A stretch of DNA of 64,000 nt from Cupriavidus pauculus (GTDB lineage: Bacteria; Pseudomonadota; Gammaproteobacteria; Burkholderiales; Burkholderiaceae), in contig NZ_CP044067.1 of the NCBI RefSeq assembly GCF_008693385.1, positions 124,001 to 188,000 on the forward strand, in the 5' to 3' direction. The first letter of the stretch is position 1. Each line of letters begins with the position of its first letter. The notes beneath the pieces were generated by a model. It saw only the letters and a program-made list of their open reading frames with translations. It had not been told where the DNA came from and did no database searches. The position numbers and the translations under genes are program-made. This document shows positions 53,119 to 60,697 of this stretch, piece after piece.

Positions 53119-54066
53119 TCAGGCGACCGAGGCGCGCCGGACCGGCTTTCTCGGGAGCCTGTAGCGGCTCGACGGGTCGTACAGGGCGTCCTCGAGCCAT
53201 CGGATGAACGTCTCCACCTCGGGGCGCTGGTACGACTCGGGCGCGCACGTCGCATAGTAGGCGTAATAGGGCGCCGCCATGATGCTCGGGAACAGCACGG
53301 CCAGCGTCCCGTTCTCGAGGTGCTCTCCGACCATGCTCGGCCGCACCAGTGCGATGCCGGCCTGATGGGCCGCGGCGTCCGCGAACAGGCCGACGTCGGA
53401 GAACGAGAAGTGGCTTTCCGGCTCCGACCAGTCGAGCCGGGCCGCCTGGAACCATGGCCGCCAGGGATCGATCGAGCAGCGCAGCAGGTACTCGGGACGC
53501 AGGTCGGAAACCTTCTTGAACGGACCGTGCCGGCGCGCGAACTCGGGATGGCAAACCGCCACGACCTTCTCGTCGAGCACCTTCACGACATTGCGGCCCG
53601 GATAGTTGCCGTCGCCAAACCGAAAATCGATATCGGCGGGCTCGGCCTTTGCGCCGATCAGCGGCACCGACAGCTGGATATCGACCTCGATCGACGGGAA
53701 CTGCTCGCGAATCTGCTCGAGGCGCGGAATCAGCATGCGCGCGGCAAAGGTGGGCGGGGAACTGAGCCGGAGTTTCTGCTTGGGCCTGGCGGCACGGCCG
53801 CGCGTGGAAAAGTAGCTGAGCGCATAGAGCGCGCCGCGGACCGTTTCCAGATACGACTGCCCGTCGGGCGTCAGCACGATATTGCCGTTGACCTTGGTGA
53901 ACAGGGTCAGGTTGGTGAAGTCCTCGAGCTGGCGGATGCGATGGCTGACCGCGCTCGGCGTGATATTGAGTTCCTTCGCGACGAGCACGCCGCTTTCAAG
54001 CCGCGCGCGGGCCTCGAAGGCCAGCAGGCAGTGGATCGGGGGCAGGCGGGAGGAGATGGCGGACAT
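53119..54066 (-). CDS. LysR-family transcriptional regulator (GcvA-like)
   Basis: Regulator of 315 residues from ATG 54066. Helix-turn-helix is at about residues 8-70 (LPPIHCLLAFEARARLESGVLVAKELNITPSAVSHRIRQLEDFTNLTLFTK). The effector domain includes LRLSSPPTFAARMLIPRLEQI and DIDFRFGDGNYPG, similar to GcvA-type proteins. The start is doubtful: four 13-bp repeats each carry an ATG on this strand, two of them (54066 and 54105) in frame. No good ribosome site is seen before either. It lies next to the nitrilase/enolase gene set and probably regulates it. Confidence 0.88.
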   Translation of the reverse strand: MSAISSRLPPIHCLLAFEARARLESGVLVAKELNITPSAVSHRIRQLEDFTNLTLFTKVNGNIVLTPDGQSYLETVRGALYALSYFSTRGRAARPKQKLRLSSPPTFAARMLIPRLEQIREQFPSIEVDIQLSVPLIGAKAEPADIDFRFGDGNYPGRNVVKVLDEKVVAVCHPEFARRHGPFKKVSDLRPEYLLRCSIDPWRPWFQAARLDWSEPESHFSFSDVGLFADAAAHQAGIALVRPSMVGEHLENGTLAVLFPSIMAAPYYAYYATCAPESYQRPEVETFIRWLEDALYDPSSRYRLPRKPVRRASVA

Positions 54067-54112
54067 GGCGGGCGGACATGGCGGGCGGACATGGCGGGCG
54101 GACATGGGGGGC
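54061..54112 (-). repeat. Tandem repeat, 13 bp x 4, over the LysR start codon
   Basis: Four copies of GGACATGGCGGGC (54061-54073, 54074-54086, 54087-54099, and 54100-54112 with one change) cover the beginning of the LysR gene. Each unit gives an ATG on the minus strand. As 13 is not a multiple of three, the ATGs fall in different frames, and unit number would decide which are usable. Confidence 0.92.
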
Positions 54113-54129
54113 GAACACTGAGATCCCAT

Positions 54130-54159
54130 AAAAAAAACCCCGCAGTGCGGGGTTTTTTT
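54130..54159 (-). terminator. Bidirectional Rho-independent terminator after cold-shock gene
   Basis: A six-base stem CCCCGC/GCGGGG with an AGT loop is flanked by eight A and seven T residues. It ends the cold-shock transcript on the minus strand and would also stop plus-strand transcription. It isolates the cold-shock gene from the LysR gene. Confidence 0.9.
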
Positions 54160-54180
54160 CACCATCAGGCGAGCAGCAGC

Positions 54181-54384
54181 TTAGATCGCTTCGATCTTCG
54201 TTGCAGCCGGGCCCTTTTGGCCAACGCCAGCGACGTAGCGAACCTTCTGGCCTTCGGCGAGCGACTTGAAGCCGCTGCCCTGGATCTCGGAGAAGTGCGC
54301 GAACAGGTCGTTACCACCTGCGTCCGGGGTGATGAAGCCGAAGCCCTTTGCGTCGTTGAACCACTTAACGGTACCGGTTTCCAT
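54181..54384 (-). CDS. cspA: Cold-shock protein (CspA family)
   Basis: RNA/DNA-binding beta-barrel protein of 67 residues, the exact family length. It starts [21 protein letters not shown], with RNP1 at KGFGFI (13-18) and RNP2 at LFAHF (27-31). AAGGA precedes the ATG. The promoter is 107-135 bases upstream, giving a long 5' leader of about 100 bases, as in other cold-shock mRNAs where the leader controls translation and stability. It ends 22 bases before a strong terminator, so it is monocistronic. It acts as an RNA chaperone in cold or growth transition. Confidence 0.95.
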   Translation of the reverse strand: METGTVKWFNDAKGFGFITPDAGGNDLFAHFSEIQGSGFKSLAEGQKVRYVAGVGQKGPAATKIEAI

Positions 54385-54490
54385 GTTGGATTCCTTAAAG
54401 AGAGAGTTCTCGGGCAGCAGAAACGCCACCGAGGCATGACGATCAAGGAAGCAACATTGAAAGCAACAACTTGAGATCCTGCGAGGGCTG

Positions 54491-54519
54491 TTTATACAGA
54501 GGGTTGCTGTGCACGTCAA
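54491..54519 (-). promoter_or_regulatory. Sigma-70-type promoter of the cold-shock gene
   Basis: On the minus strand, TTGACG (54519-54514) and TATAAA (54496-54491) are separated by exactly 17 bases. Transcription would start near 54484, leaving about 100 bases of leader before the cold-shock ATG at 54384. Confidence 0.82.
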
Positions 54520-54534
54520 TGACTTTCTTTCAAG

Positions 54535-55173
54535 TCAAGCCAGGCGGCGGCGTACGGCGGCACGCAACGCGGGCAGCAATTCGGCCTCGAACCAAGGCTG
54601 CTGGCGCATCCAGAGCACCACGCGCCATGACGGATGCGGCAGCGGAAACACATTCGGTCCGAACCGGCGGAAGTCGGCAATGCGCTCGGTCATCGAGCAT
54701 TTGGACTGCGGCAGATACCTTGCCTGCGCATAGGTCCCCACGAGCAGCGTCAGGCGATCCTGCGGCAGGCAGTCCAGCACGCGTGCGTGCCACAACGGCG
54801 CACATTCCCGCCGCGGGGGCAGGTCGCCGCTGCCGCCCTTGCCCGGATAGCAGAACCCCATGGGCATCAGCGCGATGCGCGAGGCGTCGTAGAACGTGTC
54901 CTTGCCGATGCCGAGCCAGTCGCGCAGGCGATCGCCGCTGGCGTCGTCGAACGGCACGCCGCTTGCATGCACGCGGGAGCCGGGCGCCTGGCCGACGATG
55001 AGGATGCGCGAGGTGGCGCTGAACTGGACGATCGGGCGTGGCCCGGCCTGCAGGTGCGCGGCGCAATGCGTGCAGGCGGCGATATCGCGCTGCAGGGCGT
55101 GCGTTGCCGGGGGCCTGTCGGGGAGCTTATGGGGGAGCTTATCGGGGAGCGGGAGGGTTTCTGGGTCTGGCAC
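54535..55173 (-). CDS. Uracil-DNA glycosylase-family protein
   Basis: Protein of 212 residues from GTG at 55173. ILIVGQAPGSRVHASGVPFDDASGDRLRDWLGI is the UDG-fold motif; FCYPGKGGSGDLPPRRECAPLW and LPHPSWRVVLW give the later conserved block. A CTHC pair (residues 34 and 37) and more cysteines resemble iron-sulfur members. Family 4/5-type enzymes remove uracil from DNA, but this clade is often annotated only as UDG-family, so activity is not certain. The N-terminus contains a repetitive stretch (DKLPHKLPDR) encoded by a 12-bp repeat. It ends just upstream of the cold-shock promoter. Confidence 0.88.
   Translation of the reverse strand: MPDPETLPLPDKLPHKLPDRPPATHALQRDIAACTHCAAHLQAGPRPIVQFSATSRILIVGQAPGSRVHASGVPFDDASGDRLRDWLGIGKDTFYDASRIALMPMGFCYPGKGGSGDLPPRRECAPLWHARVLDCLPQDRLTLLVGTYAQARYLPQSKCSMTERIADFRRFGPNVFPLPHPSWRVVLWMRQQPWFEAELLPALRAAVRRRLA
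55118..55153 (-). repeat. Tandem repeat, 12 bp x 3, at the start of the UDG-like gene
   Basis: Units TCGGGGAGCTTA, TGGGGGAGCTTA and TCGGGGAGCGGG on the plus strand encode repeated DKLP/HKLP tetrapeptides in the first 20 residues of the UDG-like protein, a poorly conserved leader. Confidence 0.85.
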
Positions 55174-55301
55174 GGCGCCATTCTACGCATCCGCCGTTGC
55201 CGATTCGCACGCCCGCGTCAGGAGGGCGCAGGGCATACACGGTCCAAGTGCGTCATACGCCCTTATGATGCCGTTCGTCCCATCTTTCTCCCATGCCTGT
55301 C

Positions 55302-55754
55302 ATGTCAACACCTCTCCTTCGCGCCACGCTGGTGGCTGCCGCCATGTGCCTCGCCGGCATGGCGCACGCGGAAGTCGTCAAGCCCATCAAAACCACCCGC
55401 ACGGAAGTTCGCGGCGCGATCTTCAAGGGGCCGAACGCAAAGAAGGAGCCGGGCGAGAACGGCACGGCGGCCATCGATGCCGTCACGTCCACGTCGCGGG
55501 ATGGCGCGTTCCAGACCGGCATGTACAAATCGGGCCCGATGCGCGAGGAAATCGCGGAGGCCCCGGGCTTTCCGTACGAGGAGTTCCTGTACTTTCTCTC
55601 CGGCAGCGTCAAGCTGACCTCGTCGGACGGCTCGTCGATGATCGTTCACGCGGGAGAATCGGTAACGATTCCCAAGGGCTGGAGCGGTGTCTTCGAGACC
55701 AAGGGCTACACGAAGATCTACGTCGTCTACGACCCTGCCGCGGTGAAGAAATAG
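55302..55754 (+). CDS. Secreted cupin-domain protein
   Basis: Protein of about 150 residues with a signal peptide (LVAAAMCLAGMAHA). The mature part reads TEVRGAIFKGP and then a cupin beta-barrel: FPYEEFLYFLSGSVKLTSSDGSSMIVHAGESVTIPKGWSGVFE. The second cupin motif lacks the usual metal histidine pattern, and the first has EE rather than HxH, so metal binding is uncertain. ATG 55293 is an alternative start. The stop codon is followed by a 16-bp tandem repeat. Its role is unknown. Confidence 0.85.
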   Translation: MSTPLLRATLVAAAMCLAGMAHAEVVKPIKTTRTEVRGAIFKGPNAKKEPGENGTAAIDAVTSTSRDGAFQTGMYKSGPMREEIAEAPGFPYEEFLYFLSGSVKLTSSDGSSMIVHAGESVTIPKGWSGVFETKGYTKIYVVYDPAAVKK

Positions 55755-55755
55755 A

Positions 55756-55795
55756 CCAGGAAAGAGATAGGCCAGGAAAGAGATAGGCCAGGAAA
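55756..55795 (+). repeat. Tandem repeat, 16 bp x 2.5, directly after the cupin stop codon
   Basis: Units CCAGGAAAGAGATAGG at 55756-55771 and 55772-55787, with a partial third (CCAGGAAA), begin one base after the stop TAG (55752-55754). Each unit repeats a TAG in a similar context, so the duplicated block seems to derive from the stop-codon region itself. Confidence 0.9.
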
Positions 55796-55937
55796 AATAT
55801 TCCTCTTATCGAGCGATCGATAGCATAAGTTTTCATGCGGGTCGCCATCGCTGGCAGATCTTGGAACGCCGTTCCAGACGCTGCGTCGTAGCATGGTCGT
55901 TCTACTTTGGAACTCCCTCTTGGAACGATCGGCAACA

Positions 55938-57125
55938 ATGAGCACCGACACCCAGCGCTACTTCGATTACGCCGCGACCACCCCCGCGGACACCCGCGTC
56001 ATGGACGCAATGTTCGGCTGCATGGGCGCTGCCGGTGTCTTCGGCAACCCGGCGTCGAGCTCCCACACGGCGGGGCTCAAGGCGAAGCACCTCGTCGAGC
56101 AGGCCCGTGCCCAGGTGGCGGCGCTCATTGGCGCGGCGGCTTCGGAGATCGTCTGGACGTCCGGCGCCACCGAGTCCAACAACCTGGCGCTCAAGGGGTT
56201 CTTCGATCGCGAACAGCACCGCCGTCATCTGGTGACCAGCAAGCTCGAGCACAAGGCGATTCTCGATACGGCGTCGCATCTCGAACGGCTTGGCGTCGCC
56301 GTGAGCTATCTTGCGCCGGACGCCTCGGGCGAGATCTCGCTGGCCGCCGTCGAAGCCGCGCTCACCGATACCACGGGGCTCGTGTCGCTGATGATGGTGA
56401 ACAACGAAATTGGCACGCTGACCAACATTGCCGAGATTTCCCGCGTGGTGCACGCCGCCGGCGCCTTGCTGCACGTGGATGCCGCGCAGGCCGCGGGCAA
56501 GGTCGAGATCGACGTCAAGGCAATGGGCATCGATCTGTTGTCGATGTCGGCACACAAGTTCTATGGCCCGAAGGGTATCGGCGCGCTCTACGTGAGCCGC
56601 GAGGTGGCGCCGCGTGTCGCCTGCCAGATGCACGGCGGCGGTCACGAGCAGGGCCTGCGGTCCGGCACGTTGCCCACGCACCAGATCGTCGGCATGGGCA
56701 CGGCTAGCGAACTCGCGCGCACGGAGATGGCGGCCGACAACCGGCGTATCGCGCAACTGAGCGCGCGCCTGCTCGATGGTGTACGGGCTTCGGGTGTCGT
56801 CACGCGAAACGCGGGCAACGCGCCGTGCATTCCGCATACGCTCAGCCTGACGGTGGCGTTGGCCGGCTTCTTCCCGTTCATGCTGGCCGGGGACCTCGCT
56901 GTGTCGTCCACGTCCGCCTGCAATTCGGCGGCGGGCACGCCGTCGCATGTGTTGACGGGTATCGGGCTGGCAGCCGACGCCGCGGAGCGCACGGTGCGGC
57001 TGAGTCTCGGCCGCTTTACGACGGAGGCCGACGTGGAGATTGCCATCCAGAGTTTCCAGCGGGCCATTGCACAATGCCGGCCTGTCGCGACCGAGCGTTT
57101 GGAGGCAGCGGAGCCTTTGGCCTGA
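55938..57125 (+). CDS. Cysteine desulfurase-like class V aminotransferase (IscS/NifS family)
   Basis: PLP enzyme of 395 residues. SGATESNNLALKGFF (about 75-89), LEHKAILDTASHLE with H105, VDAAQAAGKVEIDV, the PLP lysine K207 in MSAHKFYGPKG, and HGGGHEQGLRSGTLPTHQIVGMG are all typical of IscS/NifS. The loop with the active-site cysteine is present as SSTSACNSAAG (C328). It would take sulfur from cysteine. It is not next to iscU or other cluster genes, so it may be an extra copy for a special purpose. The start at 55938 (MSTDTQRYFDYAATT) is normal for the family. Confidence 0.9.
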   Translation: MSTDTQRYFDYAATTPADTRVMDAMFGCMGAAGVFGNPASSSHTAGLKAKHLVEQARAQVAALIGAAASEIVWTSGATESNNLALKGFFDREQHRRHLVTSKLEHKAILDTASHLERLGVAVSYLAPDASGEISLAAVEAALTDTTGLVSLMMVNNEIGTLTNIAEISRVVHAAGALLHVDAAQAAGKVEIDVKAMGIDLLSMSAHKFYGPKGIGALYVSREVAPRVACQMHGGGHEQGLRSGTLPTHQIVGMGTASELARTEMAADNRRIAQLSARLLDGVRASGVVTRNAGNAPCIPHTLSLTVALAGFFPFMLAGDLAVSSTSACNSAAGTPSHVLTGIGLAADAAERTVRLSLGRFTTEADVEIAIQSFQRAIAQCRPVATERLEAAEPLA

Positions 57126-57126
57126 T

Positions 57127-57154
57127 AAGGTCATTCCGACAAGGCCATTCCGAC
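57127..57154 (+). repeat. Tandem duplication, 14 bp x 2, just after the cysteine desulfurase stop
   Basis: AAGGTCATTCCGAC and AAGGCCATTCCGAC follow one base after the TGA at 57123-57125. They differ at one base. Same type of end-of-gene duplication as at 55756. Confidence 0.88.
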
Positions 57155-57163
57155 GCAACCCAC

Positions 57164-57191
57164 AAAAAAAAACCCGCCGGGGAGCGGCGGG
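57164..57191 (-). terminator. Minus-facing intrinsic terminator-like hairpin
   Basis: Nine A residues (57164-57172) precede a seven-base stem CCCGCCG/CGGCGGG with a GGGAG loop. Read on the minus strand this is a G/C hairpin followed by nine T residues. No minus-strand gene is visible upstream of it, so the function is unclear; it may stop antisense transcription into the cysteine desulfurase gene. Confidence 0.55.
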
Positions 57192-57471
57192 GAGCAGGGG
57201 GTGATTCGGGGGGTGATTCAGGATGGGTCAGATCCTGAGTTCCAATGTAGTCCCCGCTAGCAGGCCGCGATGTCGGTGTCTGTCTGATAACGCACGCTCA
57301 ATACTTTTGTCAGATTTAAGCAAAGCTGGAACTCTTGGTAAAAAATTCCAATAGCCCGGTCCAGCATGTCGTGCATCGGAATTTTCTGCCCCTAAGCGCC
57401 CCCACGTTCGAGGGGATGGCGGTTTCATGACATGTCATCGCGGGGTCATGAGTCCGTTCGCATAATCCAGG

Positions 57472-57498
57472 TAAATCGATTCGCTGCCTCGCATAGAA
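57472..57498 (+). promoter_or_regulatory. Possible sigma-28 (FliA)-type promoter for the chemosensory operon
   Basis: TAAATCGA (57472-57479), an 11-base spacer and GCATAGAA (57491-57498) resemble TAAAGTTT-N11-GCCGATAA. The spacing is exact and the -35 TAAA is intact, but the -10 matches only five of eight bases. It lies about 59 bases before the kinase ATG. Confidence 0.35.
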
Positions 57499-57556
57499 CG
57501 AGGCGGATTGCCTTCGCCTGAAGGGTTTGACATTCGTATTGCCGGGGAGCTTTGCC

Positions 57557-59938
57557 ATGACCATTCGTCAGCGCATCGTGCTGCTGATCGTCCTGATGTG
57601 TCTGGCGTTGACCGCCATAGGCGGTTACGCCGTCCTGCAGACACGTGCCAGTGCATCCGAAGTGAAACGCGTGACCGAGGGCGTCGTGCCCAGCGCGCTG
57701 GCGTCCGCCGACGTGGTATCGCTGGTCAAGGACGTGCAGCTGGCCACCATGGCGCTCGTCTACGCGCCCGACGCCAACCTGTTGGCCCAGGCGCAGGAAG
57801 ACCTGAAGACCCGGCAGGCGGCGCTGCGCGAGGCGCTGGCCCGGCAGTCGGCCAATGCCGCGACCCATGCGCAGAAGGGGCTGATGACGCAGGCCGGCGA
57901 AAGCCTCGCCAATTATTTCGACGCCATTCGCGAAACCGCGGAGATGAAGGCCGCGGGCCGAGACGAGATCGCGCAGGCCTTCCTGTTCGCCAACGTCGCG
58001 CGGTATCGCGACGAGATGGAAAAGATCGTCGATACGCTGCGCGTGGAGAAGAATCGCGAGAAGGACGATGCGATTGCCTCGCTCAACGGCCAGCTGGACA
58101 GCGCCGCCGGCACCATCGGCCTGGTCAGCGCGGCGGCCGTGCTGCTGCTGTCGCTGGTCGGCTGGCTGCTCGACCGCCAGATCGCGCGGCCGCTCACGCG
58201 CATGCAGACCACGATGAGCGAGATTGCGGCGAGCCAGGATTTTACGCGCCGCATCGAAGTCGGTCGCATGGACGAGATTGGCCATTCGATCGCCGCGTTC
58301 AACCAGATGATCGAGCGGATCCAGGAGAGCGCGTCGCAGTTGCGCCAGAAGACCACCGATATCCAGGCGATCCTGCAGAACATGCAGCAGGGCATCCTGA
58401 CCGTGGTCGATGGCGGCATCGTGCACCCCGAGTATTCGGCGTACCTCGAACAGATCTTCGACACGCGCGACATTGCCGGCCGCAACGTCATGGAACTGGT
58501 CTTCGCCGATGCCGGGCTCGGCGCCGACGCGCTGTCGCAGACCGAAGCCGCCATCGACGCGTGCCTCGGCCAGGACGGCATCAACTTCGTATTCAACGAG
58601 CACCTGCTGCCGACCGAGGTCGAGAAGCGCATGGCCGACGGGGAGGTCAAGGTGCTCGACCTGAGCTGGTCCGCCATTACCGACGATGCCGATACGATCG
58701 TCCGCCTGATGCTATGCGTGCGCGACGTGACGCAACTGCGCGAACTGGCCGCCGAGGCCAGCGAGCAGCGACGCAGCCTCGAGATGATCGGCGAGATTCT
58801 CGCGGTGGGCGAAGAGAAGTTCCATCGCTTTATGGAGACCGCGCACGGCTTCGTCCACGAGAACGAGCACATCATCCGCCAGTCAACGGAAGCCGACGAC
58901 GCCGCCATTGCCGCACTGTTCCGCAATATGCATACGATCAAGGGCAATGCGCGCACCTACAAGCTCCTGCATCTGACGGACGTCGTGCACGAGGCCGAGC
59001 AGCGGCTGGAGCTGCTGCGCAGCCTAGAGCGCGAGGCCAATGCGTGGAACCCCGATGCGCTGCTCAGCGACGTGGCGCGCGTGCGCGACACACTGGCGCG
59101 CTATCGCGAGATCAACGAGGACAAGCTCGGCCGCAAGCGCGCACGCGGTGGCGCGTCCGAGCGGAACGTGGCGCCTCAGGACGATACCGCGGGCCATGTG
59201 CGCGAGAGCCTGCGCCTGCTGGAAGGCGTACGGACCGATAGCCTTGCCGAACTGGTGTCGATGCGCGCGGCCGTGCACCGCATCCTGCGCGTGCTCGACG
59301 CCTCGAGCCTCGGCGAGGTACTGGCGCCGGTGGTGGAAGCCTTGCCGTCGCTGGCCGCCGAGCTCGGCAAGGCGGCGCCGGAGGTCATCATCCAGGACAA
59401 CGGTTACCGGCTGCGCGCGGAAGTCGCGGGGATGCTCGAGAACGTATTCACGCATCTGCTGCGCAACGCGATCGACCATGGCATCGAGCCCGTGCAGGCG
59501 CGCATGGCGGCCGGCAAGCCCGTGGCGGGCCGGATTCGCATCGACGCGGGCGTCGATGGCCAGACGCTCCAGATCACCGTGGCCGACGACGGCCGCGGCC
59601 TCGCGCTGGCCCGGATCCGCGCGACCGCCGCCGAACGGGGCTGGGTCGCGGACGACGCGGTGCTGAGCGACGAAGCCATCGCGCAGTTCATCTTCCATCC
59701 CGGATTCTCCACGGCCGAGTCGATCACGACGATCTCCGGACGCGGCGTGGGCATGGATGCGGTGCGCGAATTCCTGAGCCGCTCGGGCGGCACCATCGAA
59801 CTGCGCTTTACCGATAACCATGCGGGCGCGTCGTTCCGGCAGTTCCAGACCGTGGTGAGCCTGCCGGGGAAGTTTGCCGTGGATAGCGTGGCCGCGCTGG
59901 CGGAGGCGCCTGCGTCGATGACACTGCAGGCGCCCTGA
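57557..59938 (+). CDS. Membrane receptor fused to HPt and CheA-type kinase domains
   Basis: Sensor kinase of 793 residues. Domains in order: TM1 about 8-24, a helical periplasmic sensor (about 30-185), TM2 about 186-206, HAMP (about 207-262; IARPLTRMQTTMSEI), a PAS-like region (about 268-390), an HPt domain with H459 in MHTIKGNA, and a CheA-type ATPase with N-box NAIDHGIEP (637-645), G1 DDGRG (677-681), FHPGFST (713-719) and G2 GRGVGMD (728-734). A CheW-like P5 domain is absent after the ATPase. GGGGAG (57544) precedes the ATG. The protein joins receptor and CheA functions in one chain and should autophosphorylate H459, presumably passing phosphate to the CheY at 61301. Confidence 0.9.
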   Translation: MTIRQRIVLLIVLMCLALTAIGGYAVLQTRASASEVKRVTEGVVPSALASADVVSLVKDVQLATMALVYAPDANLLAQAQEDLKTRQAALREALARQSANAATHAQKGLMTQAGESLANYFDAIRETAEMKAAGRDEIAQAFLFANVARYRDEMEKIVDTLRVEKNREKDDAIASLNGQLDSAAGTIGLVSAAAVLLLSLVGWLLDRQIARPLTRMQTTMSEIAASQDFTRRIEVGRMDEIGHSIAAFNQMIERIQESASQLRQKTTDIQAILQNMQQGILTVVDGGIVHPEYSAYLEQIFDTRDIAGRNVMELVFADAGLGADALSQTEAAIDACLGQDGINFVFNEHLLPTEVEKRMADGEVKVLDLSWSAITDDADTIVRLMLCVRDVTQLRELAAEASEQRRSLEMIGEILAVGEEKFHRFMETAHGFVHENEHIIRQSTEADDAAIAALFRNMHTIKGNARTYKLLHLTDVVHEAEQRLELLRSLEREANAWNPDALLSDVARVRDTLARYREINEDKLGRKRARGGASERNVAPQDDTAGHVRESLRLLEGVRTDSLAELVSMRAAVHRILRVLDASSLGEVLAPVVEALPSLAAELGKAAPEVIIQDNGYRLRAEVAGMLENVFTHLLRNAIDHGIEPVQARMAAGKPVAGRIRIDAGVDGQTLQITVADDGRGLALARIRATAAERGWVADDAVLSDEAIAQFIFHPGFSTAESITTISGRGVGMDAVREFLSRSGGTIELRFTDNHAGASFRQFQTVVSLPGKFAVDSVAALAEAPASMTLQAP

Positions 59939-59965
59939 TTCACGGTGACGGAAGGAGTACGCGGT

Positions 59966-60697
59966 ATGGTCGAGTTTGGAATGGGCGCGCTGACCGGGGC
60001 GGCAGCCATCGCGGCGGTAGCGGGCATGGCGTGGCGCGCTCGCGCGCGGACCGCGGCAACGCACGCGAGGATCGAGCGGGACGGCGCGGTGACACTGCTG
60101 GAGCAGGCCAACGCCACGCTGCGGGGCGAGCTCGATGTCTGCGAGCAGGGCCTGCAGACGCTGCATGCGGAACTGGAGCGCGTGGAAGCGGCGGCCGCGG
60201 AACAGGCGGCGCTGCTGGCGCAACGCGATGCCGAGCTGGCGGAAAGCCGGCGGCAGCAGGCCGACGCACAGGAACAGGCGCAGCGCATTGCCGGGGAAAT
60301 CCAGCGGCTGCGCGGGCTCGCGCATACGTTCGAGCGGTGGCACGAGCAGATGATCTCGCTGATGGCCCGCAACCAGTCGATGCACGAGCAGAACATGGAA
60401 CTGTCGTCGATCGTCCGGCACGTGGTCATCGTTTCGCTCAACGCGTCCATCGAAGCCGCCCGCGCCGGCGCGGCGGGCCGTGGCTTCGGCGTGGTGGCCG
60501 GCGAGGTGCGCGCGCTGGCGGCCCGCTCCGAGGCGCTGTCGAAGAGCTATGGCGACAGCCTGCATCAGAGCGATCTGACGACGACGGCGACGTTCCAGGA
60601 TATCCAGGCCGGCGGCAAGATGGTCACGGCCTCGCTGGCCAGCGTTGCGATGCTGGCCGAGCGGCTCGAGGAGGCTTGCCAGTGCAAGGCGGCATGA
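59966..60697 (+). CDS. Short MCP-like signalling protein
   Basis: Protein of 243 residues. An N-terminal hydrophobic helix (MGALTGAAAIAAVAGMAWRA) is followed by a long coiled coil (about 35-130, with many Glu/Ala/Gln) and an MCP-type signalling hairpin: VIVSLNASIEAARAGAAGRGFGVVAGEVRALAARS at about residues 152-187. A ligand-binding domain and HAMP are missing. The ATG at 59966 has AAGGAG eight bases upstream; a GTG at 59945 is less likely. It lies 27 bases after the kinase and overlaps the next gene (ATGA). Methylation-site context is weak. It may scaffold or tune the kinase. Confidence 0.88.
   Translation: MVEFGMGALTGAAAIAAVAGMAWRARARTAATHARIERDGAVTLLEQANATLRGELDVCEQGLQTLHAELERVEAAAAEQAALLAQRDAELAESRRQQADAQEQAQRIAGEIQRLRGLAHTFERWHEQMISLMARNQSMHEQNMELSSIVRHVVIVSLNASIEAARAGAAGRGFGVVAGEVRALAARSEALSKSYGDSLHQSDLTTTATFQDIQAGGKMVTASLASVAMLAERLEEACQCKAA

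Larger units (their letters stand above)
57126..57556. other. Intergenic region, 431 bases, with repeats, hairpin and candidate flagellar-type promoter
   Basis: No gene is convincing here. It holds a 14-bp duplication (57127-57154), an A-tract hairpin (57164-57191), GGGTGATTC copies around 57200-57220 and, near the right end, a sequence resembling a sigma-28 promoter (57472-57498). The right part is the expected leader of the chemosensory operon. Confidence 0.6.

Noticed and set aside
54061..54112. Short direct repeats as a CRISPR array
   Set aside because: Units of 9-16 bp abut without unique spacers, here and at the other repeat sites, and there are no cas genes.
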